This document shows, piece after piece, positions 1-12,249 of a stretch of 64,000 nt of DNA; position 1 is the stretch's first letter, and each line of letters starts with the position of its first letter. The stretch comes from Phascolomyces articulosus. Lineage: Eukaryota > Mucoromycota > Mucoromycetes > Mucorales > Lichtheimiaceae. The stretch lies in assembly GCA_025677815.1 (NCBI GenBank), contig JAIXMP010000018.1:744001-808000 (forward strand), in the 5' to 3' direction. The translations under genes and the position numbers were made by a program. The notes below the pieces were generated by a model. The model was not told the origin of the DNA. It worked only from the letters and a program-made list of their open reading frames with translations, and made no database searches.

Positions 1-168
1 AAGGCTATTGCTCACGCTACCGCCATTTACTCTGATTCTACTGAAACTGTCAACGGTGTTGCCTCTGGCCGCCCTGGCAAGGGTCACGGTAACCGTGGTA
101 AGGCCAAGTTTACTGCCAACAGAGGTACCCGTGCTCCTTGTGGCTCCACCCCTCCTAGCGTTCAATAA
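1..168 (+). CDS. 3' end of an unidentified highly expressed gene
   Basis: An open frame enters from the left edge and ends with TAA at 166-168, giving the last 55 residues of a protein. The tail is rich in Gly, Lys, Arg and Thr (it contains GRPGKGHGNRGKAKF) and ends GSTPPSVQ. Codons are strongly biased to C-ending or preferred forms (GCC, GGT, AAG, AAC), unlike most genes in the window. They resemble the RPL29 gene at 26866, which suggests strong expression. I do not recognise the family. The start and any introns lie outside the window. Confidence 0.75.
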   Translation, partial: KAIAHATAIYSDSTETVNGVASGRPGKGHGNRGKAKFTANRGTRAPCGSTPPSVQ

Positions 169-942
169 AGATTAGAATCTATCTGATTTTTATATAAGTT
201 CAATATTATATATTATACATATCTTTCTTTTTATAAATTAATGTAATTTCACATTCAATATCTTCTACATATTTTCCTCCATCTATTGAAATTCCCTACT
301 ATTACACCATCACTTCCATCTTCAAAAAATTTCTTATTTATTGCTTGTTGCTTCCTATTATAGTACTTAAAAAAGCACATTTCTTTGTATTATAGATCAA
401 TAGTATGATAGCAATAGATATTTAACTTAATTTCATATTTTGGAAAAAAAAATACAAATAAATAACACTGTCCATCATCAGTATATATCAGTTTTATTTG
501 GATGTTGTAAAAATATGTAACTTGGAACAATTTGTTGCCAAACAAATCACCTATATTTTTGGGCAAAAAAAAAAAAAAACCAACAAAATAAATGAATTAC
601 TATACTCATTTATATGTATATGATAAATATCAATATTATCATTAAAATATAAGAGTAGACAAAGCTGTTCATGACAAAGGAGAAATAATTATTATGTATT
701 ATTTCAAATTAAAAGTATATTGATGGTAAAAATGCAATTCATGACAATGGATCTTATTTCTAACACCGCAACATAAATGAAGTGCACTACTATTGATTTA
801 CTCACCATTCCACTTTTAAATTCCCATCCTTCGTCGCACCCTGCTCTACTACGCCAAGTTCAATGCTTTTTCCTGACAGGATAGTCCTTATATTCGATTC
901 TGTTAAATAACAGATAAAGATTATTAAATTGAAGAAGTAAAT
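169..942. other. AT-rich intergenic region
   Basis: This is the 3' flank between the convergent genes ending at 168 (+) and 943 (-). It holds several A/T homopolymer runs, including an A run near 567-580. I see no coding frame, RNA gene or repeat that I can support. Confidence 0.6.
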
Positions 943-3240
943 TTATTCATTGATATTGATACGATATTTCATTCTTTTCCTCTTACCATCAGAAAACTTC
1001 CTTGTTTCACCGGTATCTGGATGCTTAAAAACGTATTCAAGAGATAAGTTGTCGGGGATCGCCAAATTTGGATCGTGGCACTTTTGAATATGTTGATAAA
1101 GCGATTTTTGAGATAAAAAAGCAGGCGAGGAGCATTTGTTGTACGGGCAGTATAACAATGTTGATATGAATTCTTGGTATTGTAATAAATCCCATGTTAG
1201 TAATGTTTGGTATACTGGTACTACTATTCACTAATAAAACCAAACAAAGATTGTATTAAATATATATATACCTTTTCCACTCACTATATGTTGATGGCAA
1301 ATCGGTTCTCCAGGTTCCAGCATATTGCATATATTTTCTATACAAAACGAAACTTATTAGGAACTCTCATGAAAAATCGGATACGTCAAATAACCCTTTC
1401 TCAAATATAAACCATATGAACATATATATATATACCATTTTCGAAATCGAGTATTTCACCTCTAGACGTTTGGAACACCTGTTGTACGTTATAACCACTT
1501 ACCATTACCCCTAAACCCTTATAGTGTTTGACTCGGATATGACGGTATAAACTACATGCTCTGCTTAACGTAATGTTACAATTTTTGTAGGGGCAATAGT
1601 ATCTTTGTTTTCCTAATCAATGATATATCATTTCACAATATTGAAAAAAAATATAAATAGTTATCTTTGTTTTATTATACTTTGCATGTACATATTCCTA
1701 TATACTGTTCTCTTTTTCCTTTGACTATATAATAAAGTAAAAATATAAATACCTGTTTTCTTTTTAGTTTCATTTTTTTGTCCTTCATTACTAATTACTT
1801 GGACATTAAGCTTATCATCGTTATTTAGAGTATCACAGCTAGATTCTAATGGAGCGACATATATACCAAGAAAAAAAAACAAACACACACATTCATTTGA
1901 TGAGCTATAAGATCAACACATGCTATTCATTTTCCTCCAACAACCAATTACATATTACCATCAAAGTGAATGATTTGCCCTGATCGTTCACAAACGTAAA
2001 TAAAAATCTGTTCTGATGCTGGTTTTAATGCTAGTATGTCGGGATCGTGGTACTTCAAAATATGATCATTTATTAATGCACATCGATTAGGTTCGTGGAA
2101 TTCGCAACCCTTGTATGGACAATAAAATACTATGAAAAAATTACACTTAGTTATAATCAAAAGGTGTTACGTATTTGTCAATAAATCTATTATCCATTGC
2201 ATACCTTCTTGGTCCTTATAGGGATCTTCCTCCTCTGTAGTAGACGTAATTTTTTGTTGCTTGGTTCGAATAGTTTTTGTGTCATGGAAATCATCATCAT
2301 TGCCATTATCACTATTGCTATCAGTATCATCCTCAGATACACCGCGTACTATATATATAATAAAAATTACGTTATTATCCACGTTGTATCGTAATTACAT
2401 CATTTTAATATATAAATTATAAATGAGATCACGTTACCTGGGTTTCGGACAGGTCTACCGTACCGAGTGAAAACGGGTTCCGATTTGGATGCATCGCCTT
2501 TTTGTATTGAGTTTGTTATTGGACCTACTAGATCTTCGTTACTTTGTGGTGAATTTTGTTTTTGTGGTAGTGTTTGAATAGGATCCTCATATTTTGTAGT
2601 ACAAGTACGCTTGGAGGACGGCATTCGTGCTATGATATAAAAAGTTTCACCAGCTAAGTATATGTAAAAGTAACCCTCTATTTAAATATCTCGCGTCAGA
2701 AAAAAATAAGAATCCTATTGTACCATCTTTCACCTTCATAATCTTAGCATTGGATTTTCGACGACGCTTTTTAGAATGAGTAAATGGTTCTATATATATT
2801 TATATATAAAGAAAGTGTTCCATATACGTAGGGTTATGGTAGTTATTATTAGTTGCATAGAAACAATACGAACGAGCGTGTCACTATTTGTAATCCAAGT
2901 CAGATGTCCAAATATTCCGTTCCATGTCTGGTTAATACATTACTGATTCGAGATTGTACACGTACTGATTCTATTGATGAAGTTATATATATAGTAAGAT
3001 ATTCAGTGATTGGGATTCTACACGTGAATAATTTCTGTCTCATTGCCTTTTTTTTTCAATCTCTTACAACCTGACATGAATATTTTTCATACCTTCTGAG
3101 GGTGGGATTTCTGATTCGCTCTGATTGGAATAATGATCATACTGGGAGACATCGTGAAACTGTGGTATATCTTGTTCGCTATCGTTCGTTGATAACCCAA
3201 ATACCGAGGTTTTGAGGCTACTCCAAACCTTTGTAAACAT
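943..3240 (-). CDS. Nine-exon protein with three atypical C2H2 zinc fingers on phase 1-1 exons
   Basis: I do not recognise this gene by name. My model has exons 3240-3093, 2789-2724, 2629-2438, 2348-2205, 2129-1959, 1845-1753, 1612-1436, 1337-1272 and 1172-943, giving 428 aa. All eight introns have GT-AG ends and all are phase 1. Exons 5, 7 and 9 each encode one finger of the form YCPYxxC, then 12-13 residues, then HIx(3)H (Cx4C...Hx4H), followed by a VF/IY-x-G-x-F/H-F tail, so each finger module is about 57-75 residues. Exon 2 encodes a KKRRRK nuclear-localisation-like cluster. Exon 4 is very acidic (DSNSDNGNDDD). Exons 6 and 8 are short linkers between fingers. The module layout implies a nucleic-acid-binding nuclear protein; that role is inference. 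Splicing is predicted, not observed. Confidence 0.72.
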
Positions 3241-4227
3241 TAGGTAAGGAAAAAGAATAAAAAAAGTTCAATGCAGGAAAGGAACGACGGTCATTGAATT
3301 TATGTCTCCATGTTACAAAAAAATTGCCATTAATGCTTCGGTTGAGGATTACCATTATTATGTACAGATAACAATACAAAGCCATAAACGAGAGGATACA
3401 GTTCCTTGAAATAAAAAATAGACCTGTTATTGTTTATTCGATTGCAGCATGATTCTATATAATAATATACATCATAGAAAAGGTATATAATTCTTATACT
3501 GACAAGTAGTTATGTTATAAAGGATATTAGCAAACTCAAAAGTTTCAGGAGCGCATAGCGCGCACCCTTATTATTTACGATAATCATTATTGAAACTGGT
3601 AAAATAACAGTAAAGGAAGAAGAAGATAAAGATGGTGAAAAAGAAAGAGGATAAGATATTTGTTGTATATATTTTATTCATCCGAAGTTATTTATCCATG
3701 TTTGATCCTGGTATTATTATATATAGTAAAGATTTTCATTGCATAAGTGTCACTGCTATAAAATAGAATTAGTGTGTTTTCAACCAGGAACAGATGCTGC
3801 GGTCGTTGCCATGGCAACGATCACTGGTACAATGAGGTAATCAAAAAGCTGTGCTTTTCTTAATAAGGATATAAAGGGTTTGTAGCATTCGTTGTCAGTA
3901 CAGAAATAATCAGAAATGGTTCTATTGACAATATGAACCTATACACCCATCTTGTTCACAAACAATGGAAAGATTCCATCAGTTACTTATCAACAAGTTC
4001 ATTTCCAGTACTACAAAAATAGGCCGATATTCATAATTGTTACACAATTCACTTTTCATTTCACCACCGCAGCACCATCTAAAATGTGTTTTCTGCATAA
4101 AAAAAAGTATAAATAGGAGTGCTTGATTGTCTGCCTACATAAAAAAAAAGGGATCTTCTTTTTCTGTTGCTTCTTATATTATACACTTTATTTCTTTTTA
4201 TTCTTGTAAAAAAAAAAAGAAATCAAT
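3241..4227. promoter_or_regulatory. Shared upstream region of two divergent genes
   Basis: This is the intergenic region between the zinc-finger gene (start 3240, minus) and the F-box gene (start 4228, plus). Besides AT-rich sequence it holds the perfect X-box palindrome at 3803-3820 and a pyrimidine-rich leader just before 4228. No coding frame is supported here. Confidence 0.55.
3803..3820. promoter_or_regulatory. Perfect RFX-type X-box palindrome
   Basis: The 18 bases TCGTTGCCATGGCAACGA are identical to their own reverse complement. They match the RFX-family X-box (GTTGCC, 2-base spacer, GGCAAC), the site bound by winged-helix RFX proteins such as yeast Rfx1/Crt1. The site lies 563 bp upstream of the minus-strand zinc-finger gene and 408 bp upstream of the plus-strand F-box gene, so it could serve either. 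The palindrome is seen directly; binding by an RFX protein is inference. Confidence 0.7.
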
Positions 4228-6316
4228 ATGCAAACCACGATAGACCCTCGAATTCGACTTCAACGCATTGCTAATCGCTTATTTCTTAAAGCACCAACAA
4301 GTAATAGTAGTCATATTAAGAACAGTAAAGATGACATGATAACTTCTGATGTCAATGAAAACGAAATGAAGGGATTTGATTCATTACCTGTCGAACTTCA
4401 AATGCACATTATGGATCAACTTTCATTGCGCGAATGTGTTGGTGCTAGTAACGTCAATAAAAGTTGGCATGAACTAGCATTATGTCGACCTAGTCTTTGG
4501 CGCAGTATCGTCTTTGATGACACTCCACCTTTTGCTGATTTTACCACGGATCATTTTGGATATTTGGAGAGGTATTGTCAACGAAACTATATCAAGAACA
4601 CATTTGTTCGCGAAGTCCGTATTTGTAAAGCGGTGGATAAGACACTATTAGAAATATTTGAGTTTATCATGAAGCATAAATGGAACGAAATCGAACAAGG
4701 TAAAAAAAAAAAAAAAAAAAACAGTTGGAAAGTCTAGGATGAACGGATATCGCCCACTTTTTTTTAAATATTGTATTGATTATAAATAATAAAAACACAA
4801 ATGTTTGTAACTATGTTGAAATGATATAGTGACGATTCAAAGCACACGATTAAACGCGTCGTTACTGGTATTTCTGAATACTATCAGCAAAACAATCACA
4901 ACCTTGGATCTTAAATTTAAAACATGGCATAACATTGATACCAGTAATAACCCAGATATACCACGACCCAAAATGCTACTTCCAGACATATTATTAAGTC
5001 AATGTCCCAACCTCGCCACGTTGATCTATTCGTCAACACTTAGTGAAGATACTTGGGATGACGATACTACAAGTTATTCCTATCTGGATACACCTCATCA
5101 ACATCTTGTCGATTTCGCTATCAGTTTACGTCATCGAACATGGTACGGATATAAATTGGAATCATTATTACAGTCATTACCAAAGTTACGCCGGCTCAGT
5201 GTACGACCTGATAAGGATGAAGATCCTGAACTAATTTTTACAGCAATTTCTCAATCCTGCCCAAATCTGGATTGTCTCAATATCATTTCCAGTATGAATG
5301 ATTCACGTATACGTGGCCCTATTCCTACTTGTACTAATACTACAATAACAACAACGTCAGTAGACACCACATTAGAAGGTTCGCGCTTGAATGAACAATC
5401 CACACTTCGAGAATTTGTTATTGATGATCAAAAGAACGCATGGTATAGCTACGCCAAAGCACTATCCAATTTGGATGATACCTATAGTAGCTGCTGGATC
5501 AAAAAACACTGCAAAACAATTGAGTGTTTAGATATCTCAGGATATTGGTTCCTTGGACCGATGTTGATAAGCAACAACTTGGCACGTTTTTCATTCCCAT
5601 CATTAAACATGCTTTTTCTTTCGGATAGTCAAGGCCAGCCACAACCCAGTCGCATTGCATCTAGTCTGTGCACATTTTTACGTCATACACCTGTACTTTT
5701 CTATGCGGACTTTACGGGTGTAAATGCACTCACGGATCAAGTCATGCAAACACTGAAAAATCATAACACTATGGAAACGTTACGATTAAAATACTGTCGA
5801 AATGTCACATCGAGTGGATTATCTGAATTTATCAAGAATAATGTCTATTTGGTGGAACTCAGGTTGCAAAATATGAGTGGACTTACAGATGACATTTTTA
5901 GCATGTTGGGAGATAGGGACGGATTGCCTTCGTTACGCGTCTTGGAAATTGTTGCATGTTACCATGTTTCGCTGGCGGGACTGGATAGATTTATTACACA
6001 GTTGGAAAAAGGCAGAGAGGAAGAGCATATAGATGGTGATTCTGCTCAAGAAAAACAAAAGAAACCATTAGATCGCTTTACCATTGATTACTACAAGTCA
6101 GACAGGTCATTAAATCTGGATTGGGCTATTGAATTGTTACTAGGACGATTAGATAAAAAGGTAAAACAATGGAAGTTTATTCGACCTTCCATATGTCCAA
6201 CCAAATACGATCGAATTTCAGAGCTTGCATGGATAGAGCAAGAAAAGAAGAAAATGGATACAATGGAAGAAATGATAGAAAGCTTCAAGAATCTATCATT
6301 GCTTTCCGCTGAATAA
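4228..6316 (+). CDS. F-box/leucine-rich-repeat protein
   Basis: The model has two exons, 4228-4699 and 4830-6316, with one phase-1 GT-AG intron, giving 652 aa. Residues about 50-96 form an F-box (FDSLPVELQMHIMDQLSLRE, then conserved W and SLWRSI). F-boxes bind Skp1, so this is expected to be a substrate-receptor subunit of an SCF ubiquitin ligase. The remainder contains irregular leucine-rich repeats, for example LRRLSV, TLRLKYCRNVTSSGL and LPSLRVLEIVACYHVS, which would form the substrate-binding surface. Without splicing, exon 1 runs into a poly-Lys tail (the GTAAAAAA donor) and stops at 4737, which supports the intron. The substrate is unknown. Many such proteins occur in early-diverging fungi, so no orthologue is named. 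Confidence 0.85.
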
Positions 6317-7120
6317 TATTTTTTTTCATATTTACTATATATTGTTGTTATGTATAACCCTTTCTCTCTTTTGTTTGTATGTATAAATATATGTATGTAA
6401 AGTTACTGCTATACAAATTAACTGACATAAAAAAAAATCAAGAAAAACATTCCCCATCCACTGCAATTTGTAATTATGTCATTTTATATATATTAAGCCC
6501 CATTCTTTGTTCATTATCAATAAATTCATTTTTACTATCTAAAAAGAAAAAGACTATGATAGCATGATGAAATTAAACATTTTCTCACATGTATATTTGT
6601 GGTATATATTGAATATTTTACTGATTTAAAATATATATGGCCTGTTATTATTATTATTATTTTTATTATTATTGTGATTTAATTGAATAATTGAGTGAAC
6701 AAAAAGAACCAGTAGGTTCTTTAGTAATCGTATAGGTGTGATTTACTATTAGTATTATCATTGAATTAATGAATATATACAAACAAGATAAATTATATAT
6801 AGTTTATTACGAAGTGAGCAAACTATTAGTAGATGTATTATACTTTACTCTTATTATATAATGCAAGTAGAAATTAATTTGAAGTTGTATAGCCATCCAC
6901 AGGTGATTTTTTTTTGGACTGCTGATCGAAATCAGTCATGCAGCAAAAACTCAAAAAATACTTTTTAAACTCTTACGGATTCTTTGTTTTATTTCTCCTC
7001 TTTGACTTTTTTACTATTGTGTCAAAGCTTAACAAAAAAATATTAGTTTCATATACTCTGCCTTGATTCAAAAAGTTATAAGGCTATTTTAAACATACAG
7101 TTTTTCACTAGAAAGCACAA
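6317..7120. other. AT-rich intergenic region
   Basis: This region is the 3' flank of the F-box gene and the 5' flank of the PRRC2-like gene. It includes a short ATT-repeat tract at about 6647-6674. No further coding or RNA feature is supported. Confidence 0.55.
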
Positions 7121-10100
7121 ATGTCTGGAGAAACGCCGCCCGGCCGATTTCAATCAATGAACAAAAAGTTTACTGGATCAATGTCACCAGGTCCAAATGG
7201 TCATTCACCTAATGGTAAAGTTTTCAATTTTTTTTTTTACCTGTTCCTATTTTATTTTTTACTCTCCTTTTGTTATGTCGTCAAGCTTTAGTTTATAGCC
7301 CCCCTCTCCTTCTCCTCTTCCTACACATTCATTGATTGTTATCTTTTTTTTTTTCAAAAGAATTCAAAAGGAGAAAGAAAACTGTGATAAAAAGGGAAAA
7401 GGAGTGGGCGTATGTGTATGTGTATGTGAGAATAGAAAAGCAAAAGAAAAAAAAAAGCATTGAATCATTCATTAACAAAAGAAAACTTTTCTTCTTTTTA
7501 TTTTTTAGGACGAGGTGGGCACAATCGTTCTCGCGTTTTAACAAGTAAAGTGTCTGCTCCACGTCCCATTAACCTTCCAAGTTTACGTCGCGAGTATGCC
7601 AGTGGTGCTGAATGGCCAGCGGGTGGTGGTCCCAATAATAACGCAAACGCTTCTTCGTCTACAATGAACACCACAGCAACTACAGCAACATCTTCAGCAT
7701 CGAATAGTGGAACAACAGGTTGGGGATCATCACCTTCTCTATCACCTTTTGCTGCTCCACAAAAATGGGATACAGAGGGTAGTAATGTCAAAGCAGCTGA
7801 ATGGCCTACAACAAACCAAAGTCCCGAATTACAGTCATCATCATCACCCATTCCAAAGATATCATCACTACCAGACGTATCGTCTCCAAGTATTTCACCT
7901 CATCCACCTGCCTCAAGTGCTTGGGCAACGGTATCGACAACTTCGACGCCAACATTATCGGCCGAATTTCCCACAGCTGCAGAAACTACCACACAAGAAA
8001 GTAAGTCAAGTGGTCAATTTTTTATTATTTTTATGCAAATATTCATGGACATGTGTGTATCCTGATTTGTAATGGTGGCAAAAAAATAAATTATAGGTAC
8101 TACGACTACCACGATGAACACTGATAAAAATCAAAAATCTGATAAAAAACAGGTAATTATGAATAATAGAAAAAGTATTTAATGGATTGTTTTTTCTGTT
8201 TTGTTATTTGAAATCGAAGAGCATTGAATTAGATTTAACTTTTTTTAAAAAAAAAATATAAATATTTAGACTGAAAAGACATCTGAAAATGACAAAAAGG
8301 ACATTCTTGAAACAGAAAATTTGGATTGGGACGAAGTAAGTTTAAGTAACTTTTAAGGGAGAAAGTACGAGAAGAAGAGAACAAAAGAACGGACAAGATT
8401 CTGATTTTATTTATTTTATTATTATTATTATTATTTTCAACTTAGATTGTACGTCAAGACCTGGAAAATGATGATTCGCCTACTTCTGTCGAAAATGAAA
8501 CAGTATTGCCATCTGACCGATTCACAGAGGATTATGATCGTAGTTATCCACCACAAATTCATCCTGTCAATGAAAATGCACATCTCCATGCTCCACCTCC
8601 ATCTACTCATAATACTCCCTATCATCATAATCCACCTTTATCCTCTTCTCCTTCTCAACAACACCATCATTACCATCCCACCTCGGGATCTTCTCCTTCA
8701 TCATCTGGTTATCACAACAAGAATGGTAGTGGTGGCAATTATTCACGCAGAGACAATGCATGGGGAAGTCATCATGATTGGAATGGTTATTCAAGATCCA
8801 ATAATCAAGAACGACGCCAATCCATTGATCGTACTGGCGGTGGCGGAGGTGGTGGAGGAGGAGGAGGAAATGATGGTAATACATGGGGCGGTAGAGGTCG
8901 TCGAGATAGTTATGGTAGTGACCAAGGAAGTGGTCGAGGAGGAAGAGGTGGAGGTCGATTTGGAAATCGACGCCCAAGTCATGATCGTAAATCAAACTTT
9001 CAACCTACAGTTTTACAACGTCCACGACGTATGTCTGAGTTATCAGCACGTTCGGATCGGTCTGCATCACGCGATGAATCAGTTGAACTGAATCAGCAAT
9101 CGCAACAGCAACAAGCAGCCACTTCCCCTGTGTCATTACCCGCCGTCATTGAGCAAAGCAATGGGGAAGTATCATCATCATCCTCACCAGGTCATCGTTA
9201 TACTGCCGCACAGCGTGAAGTAATGCTTACAGCTGCTGAACGTGCAAAGAAACGTCGTGATGAAGAAGAAGCAGAATTTGAAGCAGCTCGTGAACGTGCT
9301 CGTAAGAAAGCCGAAGCTCTTGCTGCTCAATGTGAAAGCAAGCCTAAATTATTACCTACCCCCAAACCTGATGAAAAGAAACAGGATGAGGATACCAGTA
9401 CAACGTCAAACAAATCATTTATAGAATCATCAGATGCAGCGGCTATTAATGCTTTATCTCAGCAAGATAAACCTTGGGCATCCCCAGAGAATGAAAGTAA
9501 ACCGACATCTACCGATACTACTACTCCTGCTGGAACAGTCATGACGAGTACTGATAACAATCAAAAACCTGCCCAAAAAGAGGAAGAATCAGCGGTAAAG
9601 GCATCAGATTCTAAAGAGATTAAGGGAAAAGGTACTATTTAAAAAATAATTGGAGTGTGTCAATATGTATTATAAGAGACATACATATCAAGAACTATTA
9701 TTAATACCTTTCTATCTTTTAATTTGCGTCCAATACAATGAAATAGAACACAAGCGAAAGGATCCTGCCACAATCCCTGATTCAGATTCGCCAGCTGGAA
9801 ATAATGATGGTGAAGTTTCATCATCATGGGCACAAATTCGCTCTGATAAACCACACCAACTGGAAGACGAGAAAGATAATCAAAGATGGGAAGAATATGT
9901 CAAAGGAATTCAAAACCACAAGACCGCTGAAGCTAAAACATCCAGTGACAGTGCTGCTGCTGGATGGAATGATTATGCCAATCGACTCCAAACCAGCACC
10001 GAAATTCGTATGAACGCTGCTATCGACAAATATGCTGCTGATAGGAATATTGATCCAGCACTACTTGATGGTATGCGTCCCAAAGACCGTGAGCCATTAC

Positions 10101-11769
10101 GTCTTCAACGTCCATACCGAGACAATAATATGAGTGGTAATGCTGGTGGTAGACGCGGTTATAGCAACAATAACAATGGGGGCAATAACAATTATAGTAA
10201 TCGAAACGGTGATCGCAGACAACAGAATCATCGTGATGATGGAAGACGTGATTTGGCTGTCAATGGCAAAAAGCTAGAACAATCAATATCACCTGTTGAT
10301 CAACATCAACTTAGTTTTGAGTCATGGCCTTCATTAGGGGGTAGCCAGCCCACAAACAACAAGGCAAAACAACAACAGCAACAAAAGACGGAACAAAAGG
10401 TGCCGTTGGATGATGAAGAAAATAATTTATTCAAGAAGAAAAAGAAGCAATCCAAGGTTAAAAACGTTGATGAGAAGAAAGCATCAGAGGAAATCACATT
10501 GGATCATAAAGATGATGAAGAAAAACAAGAAGAAAATGGTACAATTGTTACAATTACTGCTACTGAAAATATGGATGAAGTATCTGAAAAAAGTAAGAAA
10601 AATCCCAATAGTGAAAAGTGCACTGATGAGGATGAAAATGATACATTGAAATTATCAGAACAAGATAAGGAAGTTGGCGTATCTAAAAAGGGATCATCAT
10701 CATCATCATCATCATCATCATTCGTTGTTGCAGAAAATGTGATTACTACTACTACTGATTCATCCAACGATTTATCAACCAAAGATGATCATCAAGAAAA
10801 AGAGAAAAGGGAAGGTGAACAAGTTACGGATAAAATGGATGGTAGTATTGTCGACCTCCATGAACATGATAATCATCATCCTGAAGAAGACGTTGAGGAA
10901 TCTGTACCAGAAATGGTTGAAGCGAGTGAATCTGGATCTCTTGTTTCTCACAATATCACAGACACTGTACCCACACCGGAAAGTGAATTATTTGTTGGTC
11001 GTGCAAGGACTTACTCAGCAGTAGCCGTGTTTGATCATTGGACGCGCGCTGAACGTCATGATTTCTTGCAAAAGTCCAAGGAGTGTATATTTCCTGATGC
11101 TATAGAACGGCTTGCTGAAATGAAGCCTGCTACCCTTACATTCCGGACAGTGTCTGATGATAATCAACAGGTAAAAAAAGGATAATATATCTTATGTTTT
11201 TTTTAATACCATGGGTTATTAGAATGGATTTGTTTATATATACCGATTTTCTTTCTTTCTCTCTTTAGACAAAAGTAACCGAACCAGTTTTCGACAATAC
11301 CCACTCATCTCCAGACATTATCGAAAATAGTAATTACATCCCACCACCAAACAATGACTATATGATGGATCGAGCTCCTTACACCGTTTCTACTTTTGAT
11401 GGTAAGGTCAATCCACCGTTCATGCCACCCATGACGATGGCAGGTAGACAGAATTTCCCATTACTGGTATATCAAGTTCCATACAATGGTCAAGGTCCAT
11501 TCATGCCAGGTTCACCTAATGCTGCTGCAGTAGCAGGAGGTTATGGAATCACTACTGCTGATAATCAACAACCGGGCATGTTTATTCCAGCTCCTATGCC
11601 ACAACAATTTCAAGGACAACCTCCTCAACCATCACAACAACAACCAATGATGGGTGTTTACTTGTTATCACCAAATCAAATGCTTCCTCCATGGCCTGGA
11701 ATGCCAGTTAATAATAACAATAACCCCACAATCAACAATCACAACAATAATCAGCGACGCCGTCGTTAA
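7121..11769 (+). CDS. PRRC2/BAT2 N-terminal-like, RGG-rich low-complexity protein
   Basis: The seven-exon model is 7121-7214, 7509-8000, 8097-8152, 8270-8335, 8446-9631, 9747-11170 and 11269-11769, all GT-AG, giving 1272 aa. The N-terminus (SAPRPINLPSLRREY, followed after a low-complexity stretch by TTGWGS) resembles the BAT2/PRRC2 N-terminal motif (PANLPSL...GTGW). Then follow a His/Pro-rich stretch, a poly-Gly/RGG segment with GGRGRRDSYGSDQGSGRGG, a charged Ala/Arg/Glu helix around TAAERAKKRRDEEEAEFEAA, a long Ser/Glu/Asp-rich disordered region, a conserved-looking block (TYSAVAVFDHWTRAERHDFL) and a Pro/Gln/Asn-rich C-terminus. PRRC2 proteins act in translation initiation and stress granules; that role is inferred here. 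No catalytic domain is seen. The family call rests on one short motif. Confidence 0.65.
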
Positions 11770-12249
11770 TTATTTTTTACACCCTCTCGATCTTTCTCTA
11801 ACCTCTCTGCCTTTCTTTTATCATATCTTTTTTTTTCTTTCGCAGTTTCCAATATATCATTTTCATTCCGCCATTTGTCATATTCATGCACACACACACA
11901 CTATATATATATATATATATATAAACATTGCTGTTCTTCTTTGTACTGCAAAATAAATTTTATATACGCTTGATTGTTTGCTTCTGTGAAAAAAATATAT
12001 GCTCTTGTTAAAAAAGAAAAAAATGTATTTTATTAATTGGAGAAAGAGGAAAATAAAGATACGTATTTCGCTTGCCCTTTATATTACAAATTGAATATAT
12101 ATATATATATATATATTAGAGAATATATTAAGGGTACGCTTTAGGTGTTCTCTTTATATAATCACAATAATAGGAAAATGGGTCGACTCACAAAAATATA
12201 AACATGTCAAAAAAAAGTATATTATATTATATATATTATATTATTTACA
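11770..12249. other. Convergent 3' flanks with AT repeats
   Basis: This sequence lies between two convergent gene ends. It holds a CA run plus an (AT)n tract near 11890-11922 and a second (AT)n tract near 12095-12116. No coding frame is supported. Confidence 0.55.

Noticed and set aside
1183..1243. Additional exon coding VNSSTSIPN between exons 8 and 9
   Set aside because: No phase-consistent donor was found. A TACTAAC branch site in this stretch shows it is intron sequence.
1272..1337. Small exon of the zinc-finger gene as a possible artefact
   Set aside because: Rejected as an artefact because both sites are GT-AG, the phase is 1 on both sides and the length is a multiple of three, consistent with the rest of the gene.
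8447..9091. Long hydrophobic frame overlapping the PRRC2-like gene
   Set aside because: It is a shadow of the His/Ser/Gly-rich coding sequence in another frame.
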